DNA of 62,855 nucleotides from Argonema galeatum A003/A1 (GCF_023333595.1 NZ_JAIQZM010000035.1:1-62855), one strand, 5' to 3'. Counted from the stretch's first letter, positions 32,658 through 42,254 are shown. Notes: generated by a model not told the origin, from the letters alone. A program made the numbers and translations.

Positions 32658-33072
32658 GTGTATCGACACCAGCGTTTGGATTCCTTATCTTATTCCTGAG
32701 ACACTGCAACTCCAAGCCAGAAACTTGATCGTTCCGTTACTGACATCAAATGTGCGTTTGGTTGCTCCAGCATTTGCATGGGCGGAAGTTGGCTCAGTGT
32801 TGCGAAAAAAAGCTAGGTTGGGGGGAATTACCGCAGCACAGGCACAGGGATTTTATGATGACTTCTGCCAAATGCCTGTTGACTATCTTGATAGCGATGC
32901 TATCCGCGCCAGAACATGGGCTATAGCCGAACAGTTCTCGCTGGCAACTCTCTATGATGCTGCTTTTCTGGCAGTCGCCGAGCTAGAATCTGCCGAATTC
33001 TGGACAGCAGACCAATCTTTGCTCAATACGCTTACACCATGTCCAGCTTATGTCCAAAAACTGGAAGCATAA
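32650..33072 (+). CDS. VapC-like PIN-domain ribonuclease toxin
   Basis: A PIN toxin of 140 residues from the GTG at 32650 (MTKCIDTSVWIPYLI, the usual PIN start); an ATG at 32638 adds four codons. The acidic catalytic set is visible: D in CIDTSVW, E in FAWAEVGSVL, D in LATLYDAAFLAVAE and D in FWTADQSLL. It overlaps its antitoxin by about eight bases. Its stop is 37 bp from the end of the convergent ftsW gene. Confidence 0.88.
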   Translation: MTKCIDTSVWIPYLIPETLQLQARNLIVPLLTSNVRLVAPAFAWAEVGSVLRKKARLGGITAAQAQGFYDDFCQMPVDYLDSDAIRARTWAIAEQFSLATLYDAAFLAVAELESAEFWTADQSLLNTLTPCPAYVQKLEA

Positions 33073-33109
33073 ATTACGTCATAACCGGGTGCAGATAACC
33101 TTACCGCCC

Positions 33110-34288
33110 TCAGCGCCGCCGCCTACTTCTCGATCGCCTCTCTTCCAGAGAAACCACCTCAGCTTCTCTACTCTCCCTTGCCACCCGAATCAAAATTCCA
33201 GCCCCCAGCAAACTCGCAATCATCGAATTGCCCCCATAGCTAAACAACGGTAAAGGCAAACCCGTCGTCGGTAGGGCACCCGTCGCCACACCAATATTCA
33301 TCAGCGACTGTCCCACCATCAAAATCATCACACCGATCGCTACAAGTCGATGAATCGCATTTTGAGCCTTCATCGACACAATCAATGCCAGCGTCCCGTA
33401 CACTAAAAGCAGCAGCAACAGCACCAAAGAGCCTGCAAAGCCAAACTCCTCAGCAAACACAGCAAAGATAAAATCCGTGTACTGAATCGGCAGATAAAAT
33501 AACTTTTGCTGAGACAGCCCAAATCCAGTTCCCCAAGTCCCACCAGAACCAACCGCCAGCAGACTTTGAACCAACTGGTAACCATCCTGCATTGGATCGG
33601 CCCAAGGATTCAGAAAAGACATGATCCGCCGTCGCTGATATTCCTTAACGCTGATACTGATAGTCGCTAGCAGCAATCCACCCAAAGCCGTTCCCATCAG
33701 GTAAATATAAGGTAACCCAGCTGCTAAAGCGATCAGCCAAATAGTAATCCCGCAGAATGCAGTCGTACTAAGATTAGGTTGCAGCAAAATACCCAAAAGC
33801 ACCAGAGCGAAAATAAACAGCCAAGTCAAACGAACTTTCCAGCTCAACCGAGCCCATTGACCAAATATCCTAGCACTCTGTAGCACTAGGAAAGGCTTGA
33901 TCAGCTCCGAGGGTTGAATTGGCATCGGGCCTAAAGACAGCCAGCGGGTCGCTCCATTAGTAGTCGTTCCCAATCCGGGAATCAAAGTGACTAAAATCAA
34001 CGCTAACAGCAGCACCACAAACCAATGAGCCATACCCAAGACATAGCGCAGCGGGAAATGCACCATCAGGTTAAATCCCACCATGCCAACCATAACTGAG
34101 ACGAGTTGGCGCTTGAAATAGTACAGCCCATCTCCGTAATAGGCGTCCCCGACAGGATAAGACGCCGAGAACAACACCACCAATCCCATAAACAGCCACA
34201 GGAAAGTTAACCACCGCAACAATCGGGCTTCTATTGCCCATTCCTGGAGGTCGCCATCAACAAAGGGAATTAGGTGACGTAAGTTCAC
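33110..34288 (-). CDS. ftsW: cell-division SEDS glycosyltransferase FtsW
   Basis: A 392-residue polytopic protein, about ten spans, that polymerises lipid II into septal peptidoglycan with a class B PBP. SEDS marks are GATRWLSLGPMPIQPSELIK, the ADPMQDGYQLVQSLLAVGSG loop with its conserved acidic residues, and the C-terminal TTGLPLPLFSYGGNSMIASL. GTG start. The basic tail (RRSRSRRRR) is cytoplasmic. FtsW is favoured over RodA by the GNSM motif region and the long N-terminal cytoplasmic segment. It lies downstream of the apc cluster behind a strong terminator. Confidence 0.9.
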   Translation of the reverse strand: MNLRHLIPFVDGDLQEWAIEARLLRWLTFLWLFMGLVVLFSASYPVGDAYYGDGLYYFKRQLVSVMVGMVGFNLMVHFPLRYVLGMAHWFVVLLLALILVTLIPGLGTTTNGATRWLSLGPMPIQPSELIKPFLVLQSARIFGQWARLSWKVRLTWLFIFALVLLGILLQPNLSTTAFCGITIWLIALAAGLPYIYLMGTALGGLLLATISISVKEYQRRRIMSFLNPWADPMQDGYQLVQSLLAVGSGGTWGTGFGLSQQKLFYLPIQYTDFIFAVFAEEFGFAGSLVLLLLLLVYGTLALIVSMKAQNAIHRLVAIGVMILMVGQSLMNIGVATGALPTTGLPLPLFSYGGNSMIASLLGAGILIRVARESREAEVVSLEERRSRSRRRR

Positions 34289-34344
34289 AAACCGCTATAT
34301 AACATCTAGACTGCGCTCCAACCAATCTACACTACTGTGACAAA

Positions 34345-34404
34345 ATTATAAAAACTTTGCCGCCTTCGATATCATGACTGTAAGCCATGAAATCGAAGGC
34401 GGCG
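34345..34404 (-). terminator. terminator after apcC
   Basis: Read on the minus strand, a 13-base stem GCCGCCTTCGAT / ATCGAAGGCGGC, extended by CATG pairs, is followed by AAAGTTTTTA. It lies about 95 bp past apcC and just before ftsW, so it should end the apc message. Confidence 0.75.
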
Positions 34405-34498
34405 CTATTTCAAACTCCCAATCCCCCAGGGGGGATGGGCATTTTTCGAGAATTTTTTGACATGATTCTCGTTTTTCGGTAAAGCTTATCTTCGGGAT

Positions 34499-34702
34499 TT
34501 AAAGGAGTCCTGTATTAGCACCCTGTTTACCAGTCGCCAGCTCAACTTTGACGATTTTGCCACCCATTTTCATAATCCGTTGCTGTTCGCGAAACCAGTT
34601 GTCATAGGGGACTAGCTTCGTAAAATAGGTGTTTTGGAGTTCCCGCTGAGTCCGAATGCGTGTCTGACTGGGAACGCAAGCAGTTATCTTGAACATCCGC
34701 AT
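34499..34702 (-). CDS. apcC: phycobilisome small core linker (7.8 kDa) ApcC
   Basis: A 67-residue linker of the CpcD/ApcC fold: MRMFKITACVPSQTRIRTQR, ELQNTYFTKLVPYDNWFREQ, GGKIVKVELATGKQG. It caps the peripheral allophycocyanin trimers of the phycobilisome core. It is nearly identical to the known family and full length. It lies almost 800 bp downstream of apcB, far more than usual, because the gap contains repeat sequence. Confidence 0.98.
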   Translation of the reverse strand: MRMFKITACVPSQTRIRTQRELQNTYFTKLVPYDNWFREQQRIMKMGGKIVKVELATGKQGANTGLL

Positions 34703-35498
34703 GGGTTAAATTCTCCTGGTATTTAATAAAAGTTTAGGGTGTTGTTGACACTCTCAGGTCTGAAGACGCTGAGATTCTTGGTTCAAACGAGTCCACTTAA
34801 CACAGAACAGTTACCTGTTTCATGCCAGAGATTGTTCTCTCCCCAAGCGTTCATCCAATGTAAGGGATCTGTTTGGGTATGCCCTACCCTACAGTTTAAA
34901 ACCTAAAAATTTGGTTTCTCTGGTACTTGCTGCAAGCGAGTTTTTACCTGTACAAGCTATTTCCTGTACAGAACCCCCTAACTTTAGTTTCCAAGGTGCG
35001 TTGCCTTTCGGCTACTGGGTTTTTTTAAGTAGGTTGAATACCCTTTCCTACTAAAATTCAGTTTACCACATGGGAAATTAAAAGTTGTCCTTATTAAAAA
35101 ATTCAAGGTTAATAAATTCCCTTGAGTCGATTTTCATCCCAGCCCTGAAGGGACAGGGTTTTCAATCTCCCATATCGTTTATACTCCGCACGGGCAGAAA
35201 CTGTTCTTTTTGATTTGTAGGGGCGACGCATTCCGGCAAATATCTTTGATTTCAACCAACAAATTAATACGGTCATACTTCGCCCCTACTACTCGGTAAA
35301 AAAAGCTTGCTCTATGACCGTGAACAGTATATATAAAAACCAAGGTCTGAGAGTCAAGAGTAAATACTAGCCGAAGACAACTTATCCCATGAATTAGACA
35401 AGCCCCCAACGCTCTAGCATTGACTCCAGACTTCCCAGACCGTGACTAGGATAGAAGACAGAGCTTTGAAACTAAGCCTTCAGCTCCTCAAGAAGCAT
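34703..35498. other. enlarged apcB-apcC spacer with repeat elements
   Basis: No gene is found. At 35218-35290 lies a GTAGGGGCGACGCATTCCGG / ACTTCGCCCCTAC repeat with the ATCTTTGATTTCAACCAAC core, also seen at 4383-4455. At 35141-35165 a CCCTGAAGGGACAGGGTTTTCAA stretch resembles the right end of IS200/IS605 elements (weak). The 90 bp or so before apcC has an AGGAGAAT ribosome site. Confidence 0.6.
35218..35290. repeat. GTAGGGGCG-ended repeat inside the apc operon
   Basis: Inverted ends GTAGGGGCGA and TTCGCCCCTAC. The interior shares AAATATCTTTGATTTCAACC with the 4383-4455 copy. It separates apcB from apcC. Confidence 0.7.
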
Positions 35499-35984
35499 CT
35501 AGCTCAAGCCAGAGCAGATGTAGTCGAAGTAAACGCCCATTTCCTTACCAGCATCAGCGCCTACGAGGCTAGCGGTAACTTCCTTCATAGCTTGGATAGC
35601 TTGCACTGTAGCTGAGACGGGAACGCCCAAGGAGTTGTAGGTTTCCTTCAGCCCGTTGAGTACGCGCTCATCAAGAATGGAGGGGTCACCAGCCAACATG
35701 GCATAGGTGGAATAGCGCAGGTAGTAGTCCAAGTCGCGGATGCAAGCTGCATAGCGACGGGTGGTGTACATATTGCCACCGGGACGGGTGATATCAGAGT
35801 ACAGTAGGGCTTTGGCTACTGCTTCTTTGACAATGGTAGCGGCATTAGCGCTGATGGCGGTTGCAGCGCGAACGCGCAATTCGCCAGTTTGGAAGTAGCC
35901 TTTCAGCTTTTCCAGAGCGGAGCTGTCAAGGTATTTACCTTGAACGTCAGAGGAGTTGATAACAGCGGTAATCGCGTCTTGCAT
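35499..35984 (-). CDS. apcB: allophycocyanin beta subunit
   Basis: A 161-residue globin-fold biliprotein. The phycocyanobilin-binding cysteine is C81 in RRYAACIRDLDYYLRY, and N71 in PGGNMYTTRR is the gamma-N-methylasparagine site. It pairs with ApcA to form the (alpha-beta)3 discs of the phycobilisome core, which pass energy to chlorophyll. It lies 65 bp downstream of apcA. Length and residues are standard. Confidence 0.99.
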   Translation of the reverse strand: MQDAITAVINSSDVQGKYLDSSALEKLKGYFQTGELRVRAATAISANAATIVKEAVAKALLYSDITRPGGNMYTTRRYAACIRDLDYYLRYSTYAMLAGDPSILDERVLNGLKETYNSLGVPVSATVQAIQAMKEVTASLVGADAGKEMGVYFDYICSGLS

Positions 35985-36049
35985 CTTTTTGCTTCCTTAA
36001 GTCACCTAATCTGGGAATCTTTAACTGAGTGCAGAGGGAGGACAACGTC

Positions 36050-36535
36050 CTACTGCATCGCACCAATCACGTAGTCGAAGTATGCACCAGCTTCAGATGC
36101 GTCTTCAGCAGACAGCAAGGAGGTGGCAACATTCTTCATGGCGCGGATGCCTTCAGCTACCGCAGGAATGGGGGTGCCCAGGGAGTTGTACATTTCACGA
36201 ACGCCCACCAAACCGATTTCTTCGATCGGAGTGACATCGCCAGACACAACTCCATAGGTTACTAGACGTAGGTAGTAGTCTAGGTCGCGCAGGCAAGTAG
36301 CGGTCATTTCTTCACCGTAGGCATTACCACCGGGAGAAACAACATCAGGACGCTTTTGGAACAGTTGGTCGCCAGCTTGCTTAACGATGCGTTCGCGAGA
36401 GTCGGTCAGTGTTTGGGCGATACGCAGACGACGGTCGCCACCAGTGACAAAGCTCTTGATGCGATCGAGTTCACCAGGGCTGAGATAACGAGCCTCAGCA
36501 TCGGCATTCACGATGGATTTCGTGACGATACTCAT
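36050..36535 (-). CDS. apcA: allophycocyanin alpha subunit
   Basis: A 161-residue globin-fold biliprotein starting MSIVTKSIVNADAEARYLSP. The chromophore cysteine is C81 in EEMTATCLRDLDYYLRLVTY. It forms the core trimer with ApcB. A 369 bp gap separates it from apcE and contains a hairpin at 36840-36875, so apcA may have its own promoter in addition to readthrough from apcE. Confidence 0.99.
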   Translation of the reverse strand: MSIVTKSIVNADAEARYLSPGELDRIKSFVTGGDRRLRIAQTLTDSRERIVKQAGDQLFQKRPDVVSPGGNAYGEEMTATCLRDLDYYLRLVTYGVVSGDVTPIEEIGLVGVREMYNSLGTPIPAVAEGIRAMKNVATSLLSAEDASEAGAYFDYVIGAMQ

Positions 36536-36904
36536 TTACGGAATCCTCCAAAAAATATGTAACCAGGTGTGTTTTAACTGGCAAAAAGCAACTGTGTAGC
36601 AGAGCTTGAATATCACTGCTGCGATCGAACCCCAGATTATAACTTATGCTATCGCACATTTATTCTGAGGCCAGCTTCAGTATTCTTCAAACTTCTCATC
36701 TATCAGAAGTAAATCTGATTATCCGACACAGCTACCTTCGCAAATATTTTGCGACATTACCGTCACATTTTGACGCTGCTCTTAACACTTTGTAATAAAA
36801 GTCCTAATGTTTGCATTGTGACAGGCAACCAACTGGAAATAGCCTTATCTCCAAGAACAGGAGGAGATAAGGCTAGAGACTTTTAACTTTTGTTGCCCCT
36901 TCTT
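36536..36904. other. apcE-apcA spacer
   Basis: No gene. It includes the 36840-36875 hairpin near apcE and, closer to apcA, a low-GC stretch suited to a promoter. An AGGATTCC ribosome-binding region precedes apcA. Exact promoter boxes cannot be assigned. Confidence 0.5.
36840..36875 (-). terminator. hairpin between apcE and apcA (attenuator-like)
   Basis: A perfect 13-base stem TAGCCTTATCTCC / GGAGATAAGGCTA with a ten-base loop, followed on the minus strand by TTTCC rather than a long T-run. It is probably a partial terminator or mRNA 3' end that lets apcA-apcB be made in excess of apcE. Confidence 0.6.
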
Positions 36905-39900
36905 TTAGAACCGACCACCCAAGTAAGAGGGTGATAGGCTCGACCAAGGCTGCTTAACCAAGTCTGTGGCTGCTTTGACGCTGCCCAGGTAGTTGCCAGC
37001 AGGTAGAGAGGGGAAGCGATCGTAAGGCACCACATCCTCACCAAAGTATTGCGCGTACTCTGGACTCTCGACCACCGCTTCTACGGCTGCCTTCAACCCT
37101 TTCTCGGCCAGAATCTGGTTGTATTGACGGATTTCGGCCTGAGTAGCTGGTGCCCGACCCAGAAGGTGACGGAAAAGAAACTCAATCACCTTAGTGTTGG
37201 GATAAGGAGTGTAGAAGCGCCGACGATAGATTTCGGAACTAGCCAGAGAGCGAACAAACTCGCGTACAGAGATTTCCCCATTGCGGAGTTTGCTTTCCAG
37301 GTCAGAACGACGGAACTCATTGGGAACTTGACCGCTGAACACATCCATAACTTGACAGTAGACAGCGTTGAGTACCAGAGCTATTTCACCCTGATTCATC
37401 CCTGGGTTCATGCGGTAAATCCGAGCCGGTTTGCGGCGCGTCGTACCAACACCCACTTCAACAGATTGCCCTTGACCGTTGTTGAAGGAGCGTCCCTTCT
37501 CGATAAACAGGGGCTTGGTCTTATCCATAGCCCGTGCTTGACGCGCTATATCCCCCATTGCCTTGCCCATCAGCGGCATTTTGGTGGCATCCATGCGGGG
37601 CTTCACTGTTGAGAAGCTGGGTACTACTACCTCATCGCTTTGCTTCGTGAGCTGGTTGTACAGTTTTTGGCTATTCGGGAAGTTGGCGGCGGGTAAGGTG
37701 AGGAAGCGATTGTAAGGAACGGTATCTTCACCAAACGCACTACCGTACTCAGCGCTGTTCACCATCGCACCGATAAAGGCACGAATACCGCCAGAAGCGA
37801 GAATCTGGTTGTATTTGCGAATTTCGGCTTGGTCTAAAGGTGCGCGTCCCAAGAAGTGCTTGGTGCCGAGTTCGATGACTTTGGTGTTGGGATAAGGAGT
37901 GTAGAACTCTTTGATGTAAAGGTTCGACTCGCCCAAACTTGTGATAAATTCCTTCAGATTGATTTCACCATTGCTCAGTTTGCTCTCCAAGACGGTGAAT
38001 TCATTCTTCACGATGTAGGGTTCCACATCGCGCTCAAATATCTGCCGATAGGCAGCGCGAATCAGAGTTCCCACCTGATTCTTATCGCCGTTGTCAGTCA
38101 GCTTGAAGACTTTGGTTTGCTCGCGCTTCTTGCTGACGCCTTGGTTGATGCGGAATTGAATATCGGGTTCAGTCCGAATGTCTTTGACTTCACCCAATTC
38201 GACAAAGAGCGGATTTTCTTCTTTGTCTATCCTGATACCAGTTTCGCCGATGCTGCCAACGCGGAGATTGCGTAGGGCCACGCCTTGCGGGGTCAGATAA
38301 CGCTCGTAAGGAACGGTATCTTCATTAAATGCCTCGTTGTACTCCAAGCTATCAATCAAGGCATCGACTAGAGCGTAGAAGCCTTTTTTGGCACAAATAT
38401 CGAAGTATTTGTTGTTTTCTGCACGCCCGTAAGTAGGCCGACCCAATAACCGCCGATGGATATATTCGATCGCTTTACACACATACAGCGATGTCCAGTA
38501 CAGCTTGCGGAACAAGTCTGACTTCGCCAAGGCGCGAATAAACTCCCGCACTGTAATCTCGCCGTTTTCCAGCTTGATTTCGGCTACTTTCAGGCGCTGA
38601 CCTTCGTAAACATCCCGCCCAAACACCTGCAAGTAACAAGCACGAATCAGGGCTTGGGTTGAACTTTCCGTGAATTTAACGCTGACGCCCTGTTTGGTGA
38701 AACCGCGCTTTCCGCCAAATCCCGTAAAGCCAGGAAGTTGATCGAGCTTAAACACCTTGGGTCCCAGCGTACCCGGTGCTTTACCCCGCGCTGCTGGGTT
38801 GCTGAGTTGGTTTTCAATGCCAGCGCCGCGACGAATCAGAATCCGCCGGGTATCTTTACCAAAAGGAGCTGGTCGGGTGCTGGGATTGCGAGTTTCTTTG
38901 GGGAAGATTGCCCCAAACTGAATTTCTAAGGGGTCGTTACCGGAACCGTATGGGTGTCGATCTGGCAGCGGACGATCGTAAGCTGCAAAGGTGGTGATGA
39001 ACTGCGGTACTTTGCGGAATGGCGCACTGTAATTAAACAGGTCTTGCTGCGGCCCCCAGTTGCGACATTCTTGGGCTTCTTGACCCAATCCCCGGATGTA
39101 GGGTACTGTTTCTTCACCGAAGTAGTCGGAGTATTCTTCGGAATCTACCAATGCGTCTATTAGACCTGGTAGACCTTTGTTTGAGACTAGAGCAAAATAT
39201 TTTTGCACTTCTTCCCGGCTGGAAGGGCCGCGTCCCAAGATGTGACGGAAAGCTAGTTCTAGAGCGCGACTGTTAATGTAAGGCTCGAAGAAATTTTTCC
39301 GGTACAGAGGAGATTTACCCAAACGGCGGATAAATTCCTTCATCGAGATTTCGCAGTTCTTAACCTTGGATTCCAAATCGGAAATTCCCAGGCTGTAAGC
39401 GCGAGTAATATCCCGTTCAAAGACTTGCCTGTAGGCAGCTTTAACAACATCTTGTTTTTCTCTAGCAGAAAGTCCCGGTTTCATGACGAATTTGGGACGC
39501 CGCTCTGCCGCTAGAGAGTAAATTTGGGGCAGCTGCAAACCTTGCTCGTCGCCAGAAGGACGTTGCCGCACTTTGTTCGAGGGGGTTGGGGCTTTAAATT
39601 CGGCAATCAGAACATCCATGTACTGAGTGACGATATTTGTCCCTTCTGAGTCTTGCCGGAAATAACCGAGTGCTGCTTGCTTCATTTCTTGCAGGGCCAC
39701 GATGGTGGCTTCGCCAGAGCAAGCATTTTCAATAATTTCCCGCAATCCTCTCGTGTTGACGGCGATGATATTGGGGTCACCGGCGACGATCGCATAAGTG
39801 ACGTAGCGCAAAAACCAGCTGAGATCCCGCAGCGATTTCTGCATATTGCTCGGACCGTAGCGGGCTACGTTGATCGGTCGGAAATTAGCTGGCACTGGCC

Positions 39901-40303
39901 CACCGCCAGAGGCACTAAAGAGCGATCGCAATCCCTCGAAGAAACCGCCGCTAGTTTCCACATACGTTGCGGTTCCTAGCTTCATTCCTTCCTTCGTGTC
40001 TACAGCAGTTCCAGCCATGCTCATCACTGGCGCTTCCTTCGGCTTTTCTAAGAAAGCCATCGGGGAACCACCGACAAAAATCCGGTTAGCCGCACGGGAA
40101 ACAATCAAATCGGAATTTTGCGTGAGCGTGCCAGCAATTTCCAGACGTCTAGCGCCAGAACTAAAATAGCTTGCCAGTTCGCTCAGCTCGCCGCGCTCCA
40201 AAAAGCGGTCTTGTTGTTCCGCTTGGGAAATTGTCGCAACTGGTACGGTTTGATATAGTTGCGGACGCGCAACAGAGCTTCCACCACTTGCTTTTACACT
40301 CAT
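36905..40303 (-). CDS. apcE: phycobilisome core-membrane linker ApcE (L-CM)
   Basis: A 1132-residue anchor and terminal emitter. Residues 18-240 are the phycobiliprotein-like domain, with the chromophore cysteine C195 in LREIIENACSGEA and the PB-loop insertion at 75-145. Four REP linker domains follow (starting near residues 270, 560, 745 and 965), each with the E-F-I/V-R-x-L and V-P-Y motifs. Four REPs and this length match the pentacylindrical cores of Anabaena-type phycobilisomes, as opposed to tricylindrical three-REP cores. It is the first gene of apcE-apcA-apcB-apcC. Confidence 0.98.
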   Translation of the reverse strand: MSVKASGGSSVARPQLYQTVPVATISQAEQQDRFLERGELSELASYFSSGARRLEIAGTLTQNSDLIVSRAANRIFVGGSPMAFLEKPKEAPVMSMAGTAVDTKEGMKLGTATYVETSGGFFEGLRSLFSASGGGPVPANFRPINVARYGPSNMQKSLRDLSWFLRYVTYAIVAGDPNIIAVNTRGLREIIENACSGEATIVALQEMKQAALGYFRQDSEGTNIVTQYMDVLIAEFKAPTPSNKVRQRPSGDEQGLQLPQIYSLAAERRPKFVMKPGLSAREKQDVVKAAYRQVFERDITRAYSLGISDLESKVKNCEISMKEFIRRLGKSPLYRKNFFEPYINSRALELAFRHILGRGPSSREEVQKYFALVSNKGLPGLIDALVDSEEYSDYFGEETVPYIRGLGQEAQECRNWGPQQDLFNYSAPFRKVPQFITTFAAYDRPLPDRHPYGSGNDPLEIQFGAIFPKETRNPSTRPAPFGKDTRRILIRRGAGIENQLSNPAARGKAPGTLGPKVFKLDQLPGFTGFGGKRGFTKQGVSVKFTESSTQALIRACYLQVFGRDVYEGQRLKVAEIKLENGEITVREFIRALAKSDLFRKLYWTSLYVCKAIEYIHRRLLGRPTYGRAENNKYFDICAKKGFYALVDALIDSLEYNEAFNEDTVPYERYLTPQGVALRNLRVGSIGETGIRIDKEENPLFVELGEVKDIRTEPDIQFRINQGVSKKREQTKVFKLTDNGDKNQVGTLIRAAYRQIFERDVEPYIVKNEFTVLESKLSNGEINLKEFITSLGESNLYIKEFYTPYPNTKVIELGTKHFLGRAPLDQAEIRKYNQILASGGIRAFIGAMVNSAEYGSAFGEDTVPYNRFLTLPAANFPNSQKLYNQLTKQSDEVVVPSFSTVKPRMDATKMPLMGKAMGDIARQARAMDKTKPLFIEKGRSFNNGQGQSVEVGVGTTRRKPARIYRMNPGMNQGEIALVLNAVYCQVMDVFSGQVPNEFRRSDLESKLRNGEISVREFVRSLASSEIYRRRFYTPYPNTKVIEFLFRHLLGRAPATQAEIRQYNQILAEKGLKAAVEAVVESPEYAQYFGEDVVPYDRFPSLPAGNYLGSVKAATDLVKQPWSSLSPSYLGGRF

Positions 40304-41054
40304 CGGTTCTCAAAAGCTCCCTATAAAATCGTCACTGTGGTGATGAAGTACCTTTCTTGAGCTACAAGGCGCTACTATAAAGAACGCTTCTCTAGCCCAG
40401 ATCGGCTTCCAGTTTGTGACTCCCTCTCCGCTCTTGATGAAACAGTGCCGAAAGTACTGTTTCTCTTAGCAAGAGCCGGTATAACGGCGTCTCCTGGCAG
40501 CAGCCCACCTTCCATAGGCCGAAATAACTTTTGTTTGCCTTGACCGCTTAATTTTCGCGGCCTTTCCTTGTCTTCCTTCTTCCCCCATCGGATGAAGAGG
40601 CGAGTGGATTTAAGGAGAATTTGTACGAGGCCCTCTAGCCCCTTAGCAGTCCCACCCGCAATTCCCTTGTCCCTTAGCTATGAGCGGTTATAGCCCAACG
40701 GCACATACACCGCAAAGCCACACTTTTTGCCCAAGAGCGAAGGCATTGGGTAAGGGTGCCTTAATAATTGCCCGCAGGTGGTTAACCCCAGTCTTTAGAT
40801 TAGAATGTTTCGGGCTCCTCACACTCATTTATTAAAAAATGTGTTGAACCAAATTCGCTTGATTACCTACGTAATCATACTGGATAGCGGCGGAGTAACT
40901 GAGAAATCTGATAAGTTTTGTAACAAAAGACTAGGGGCTAGAAAAGTCAAAAGTCAAAAGTCAAAAGTCAACAGAAGAATTCTTCCCTCAACACTCGCCC
41001 CTTCTTCCCTCTTCCCTCAACACTCGCCCCTAGCCCCTAGCCCCTTCTTCCCTA
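40304..41054. other. apcE upstream region
   Basis: No gene is found. The 500 bp next to apcE probably include a long leader and the apc promoter. At 40939-40972 is a GTCAAAA heptamer array, and at 40980-41050 a CCCTTCTTCCCTCAACACTCG-type low-complexity repeat. The frame at 40805-41062 is a chance opening across these repeats. Confidence 0.5.
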
Positions 41055-42254
41055 ATGACTAATCAAGACATTACTTCCGCTGTTGAGCGTCTTTACGATA
41101 CTTACCCGTTTCCGCCAGAACCTTTGCTGGATAGTCCGCCACCTGGGTACAACTGGCGCTGGAATTGGCTGGCAGCTTATAATTTTTGCACCGGGCAAAA
41201 ACCGCAGAAACAGGATATCCGCATTCTAGATGCTGGGTGCGGTACTGGGGTAGGGACTGAGTACCTGGTTCACCTCAATCCCCAGGCTCAAGTTGTTGGC
41301 ATCGATCTGAGTGCGGGGGCTTTGGCCGTGGCTAAAGAGCGCTGTCAGCGATCGGGTGCATCTAAGGTGGAATTCCATCATCTCAGCTTGTATGAGGCAG
41401 GACAACTCCCCGGTGAGTTCGACTCGATCAACTGCGTGGGGGTGCTGCACCACTTACCCGATCCGAAACGCGGAATTGAGTCCCTAGCTGCGAAGTTAGC
41501 GCCTGGGGGATTGATGCACATTTTTGTCTATGCGGAACTGGGGCGCTGGGAAATCCAGCTGATGCAGAAAGCGATCGCACTCCTTCAAGGTTCCCAGCGC
41601 GGCGACTACCGCGATGGCGTCAGTGTCGGGCGTCAGATATTTGCTTCACTACCAGAAAATAATCGTCTTGTCAAGAGAGAAAAAGAAAGATGGTCGATGG
41701 AAAATCATCGGGATGAATGCTTTGCCGATATGTATGTTCATCCGCAAGAAATTGACTACAACATCGATACTTTGTTTGAATTAATTGATGCTTCCGGGTT
41801 AGATTTTGTCGGTTTTTCTAATCCCAAAACCTGGCAGTTAGATCGGCTTTTGGGGAATAATCCAGATTTGATGAAACGGACAGAAGGATTGAGCGATCGC
41901 GAACGTTATCAATTAATCGAACTATTAGATCCAGAAAACATCACCCACTACGAATTTTTCCTAGCGCGTCCTCCTTTACCGTCATCTGATTGGTCATCGA
42001 AAGAAGCGCTTTTAGCAGCAATTCCAGAACGCAATCCTTGCATGGATGGATGGCCGAGTCGGTGTTTGTTTAATTACGATTATCAAATTGTGAATTTGTC
42101 GGAATCTGAGTTTGACTTTTTGCAAGCTTGTGATGGTAATTCAGATAAACGTAGAACGATAGGAGATATTTTGGCTAGTGTGAAATTGGAAGAGGAAGGA
42201 GTGCGATCGCTCTTGGAACAACAATTAATTTTGTTAACTCCGAACATAAAATGA
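41055..42254 (+). CDS. class I SAM-dependent methyltransferase
   Basis: A 399-residue protein. The SAM-binding motif I ILDAGCGTGVGTEYL is near residue 58, followed by VVGIDLSAGALAVAKERC (motif II) and FDSINCVGVLHHLPDPKRG (motif IV). The C-terminal 150 residues, including a CMDGWPSRCLFNYDYQIVNL segment, are outside the methyltransferase fold and are typical of a cyanobacterial group. The substrate is unknown. The gene is monocistronic and divergent from apcE. Confidence 0.88.
   Translation: MTNQDITSAVERLYDTYPFPPEPLLDSPPPGYNWRWNWLAAYNFCTGQKPQKQDIRILDAGCGTGVGTEYLVHLNPQAQVVGIDLSAGALAVAKERCQRSGASKVEFHHLSLYEAGQLPGEFDSINCVGVLHHLPDPKRGIESLAAKLAPGGLMHIFVYAELGRWEIQLMQKAIALLQGSQRGDYRDGVSVGRQIFASLPENNRLVKREKERWSMENHRDECFADMYVHPQEIDYNIDTLFELIDASGLDFVGFSNPKTWQLDRLLGNNPDLMKRTEGLSDRERYQLIELLDPENITHYEFFLARPPLPSSDWSSKEALLAAIPERNPCMDGWPSRCLFNYDYQIVNLSESEFDFLQACDGNSDKRRTIGDILASVKLEEEGVRSLLEQQLILLTPNIK

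Noticed and set aside
40815..40828. CTCCTCACAC resembling the core of the small RNA Yfr1
   Set aside because: The conserved core is present, but no flanking 5' hairpin or 3' terminator hairpin can be drawn, and the location is not one known for Yfr1.
40805..41062. 85-codon frame before the methyltransferase
   Set aside because: It spans GTCAAAA heptamers and low-complexity sequence and overlaps the real start.
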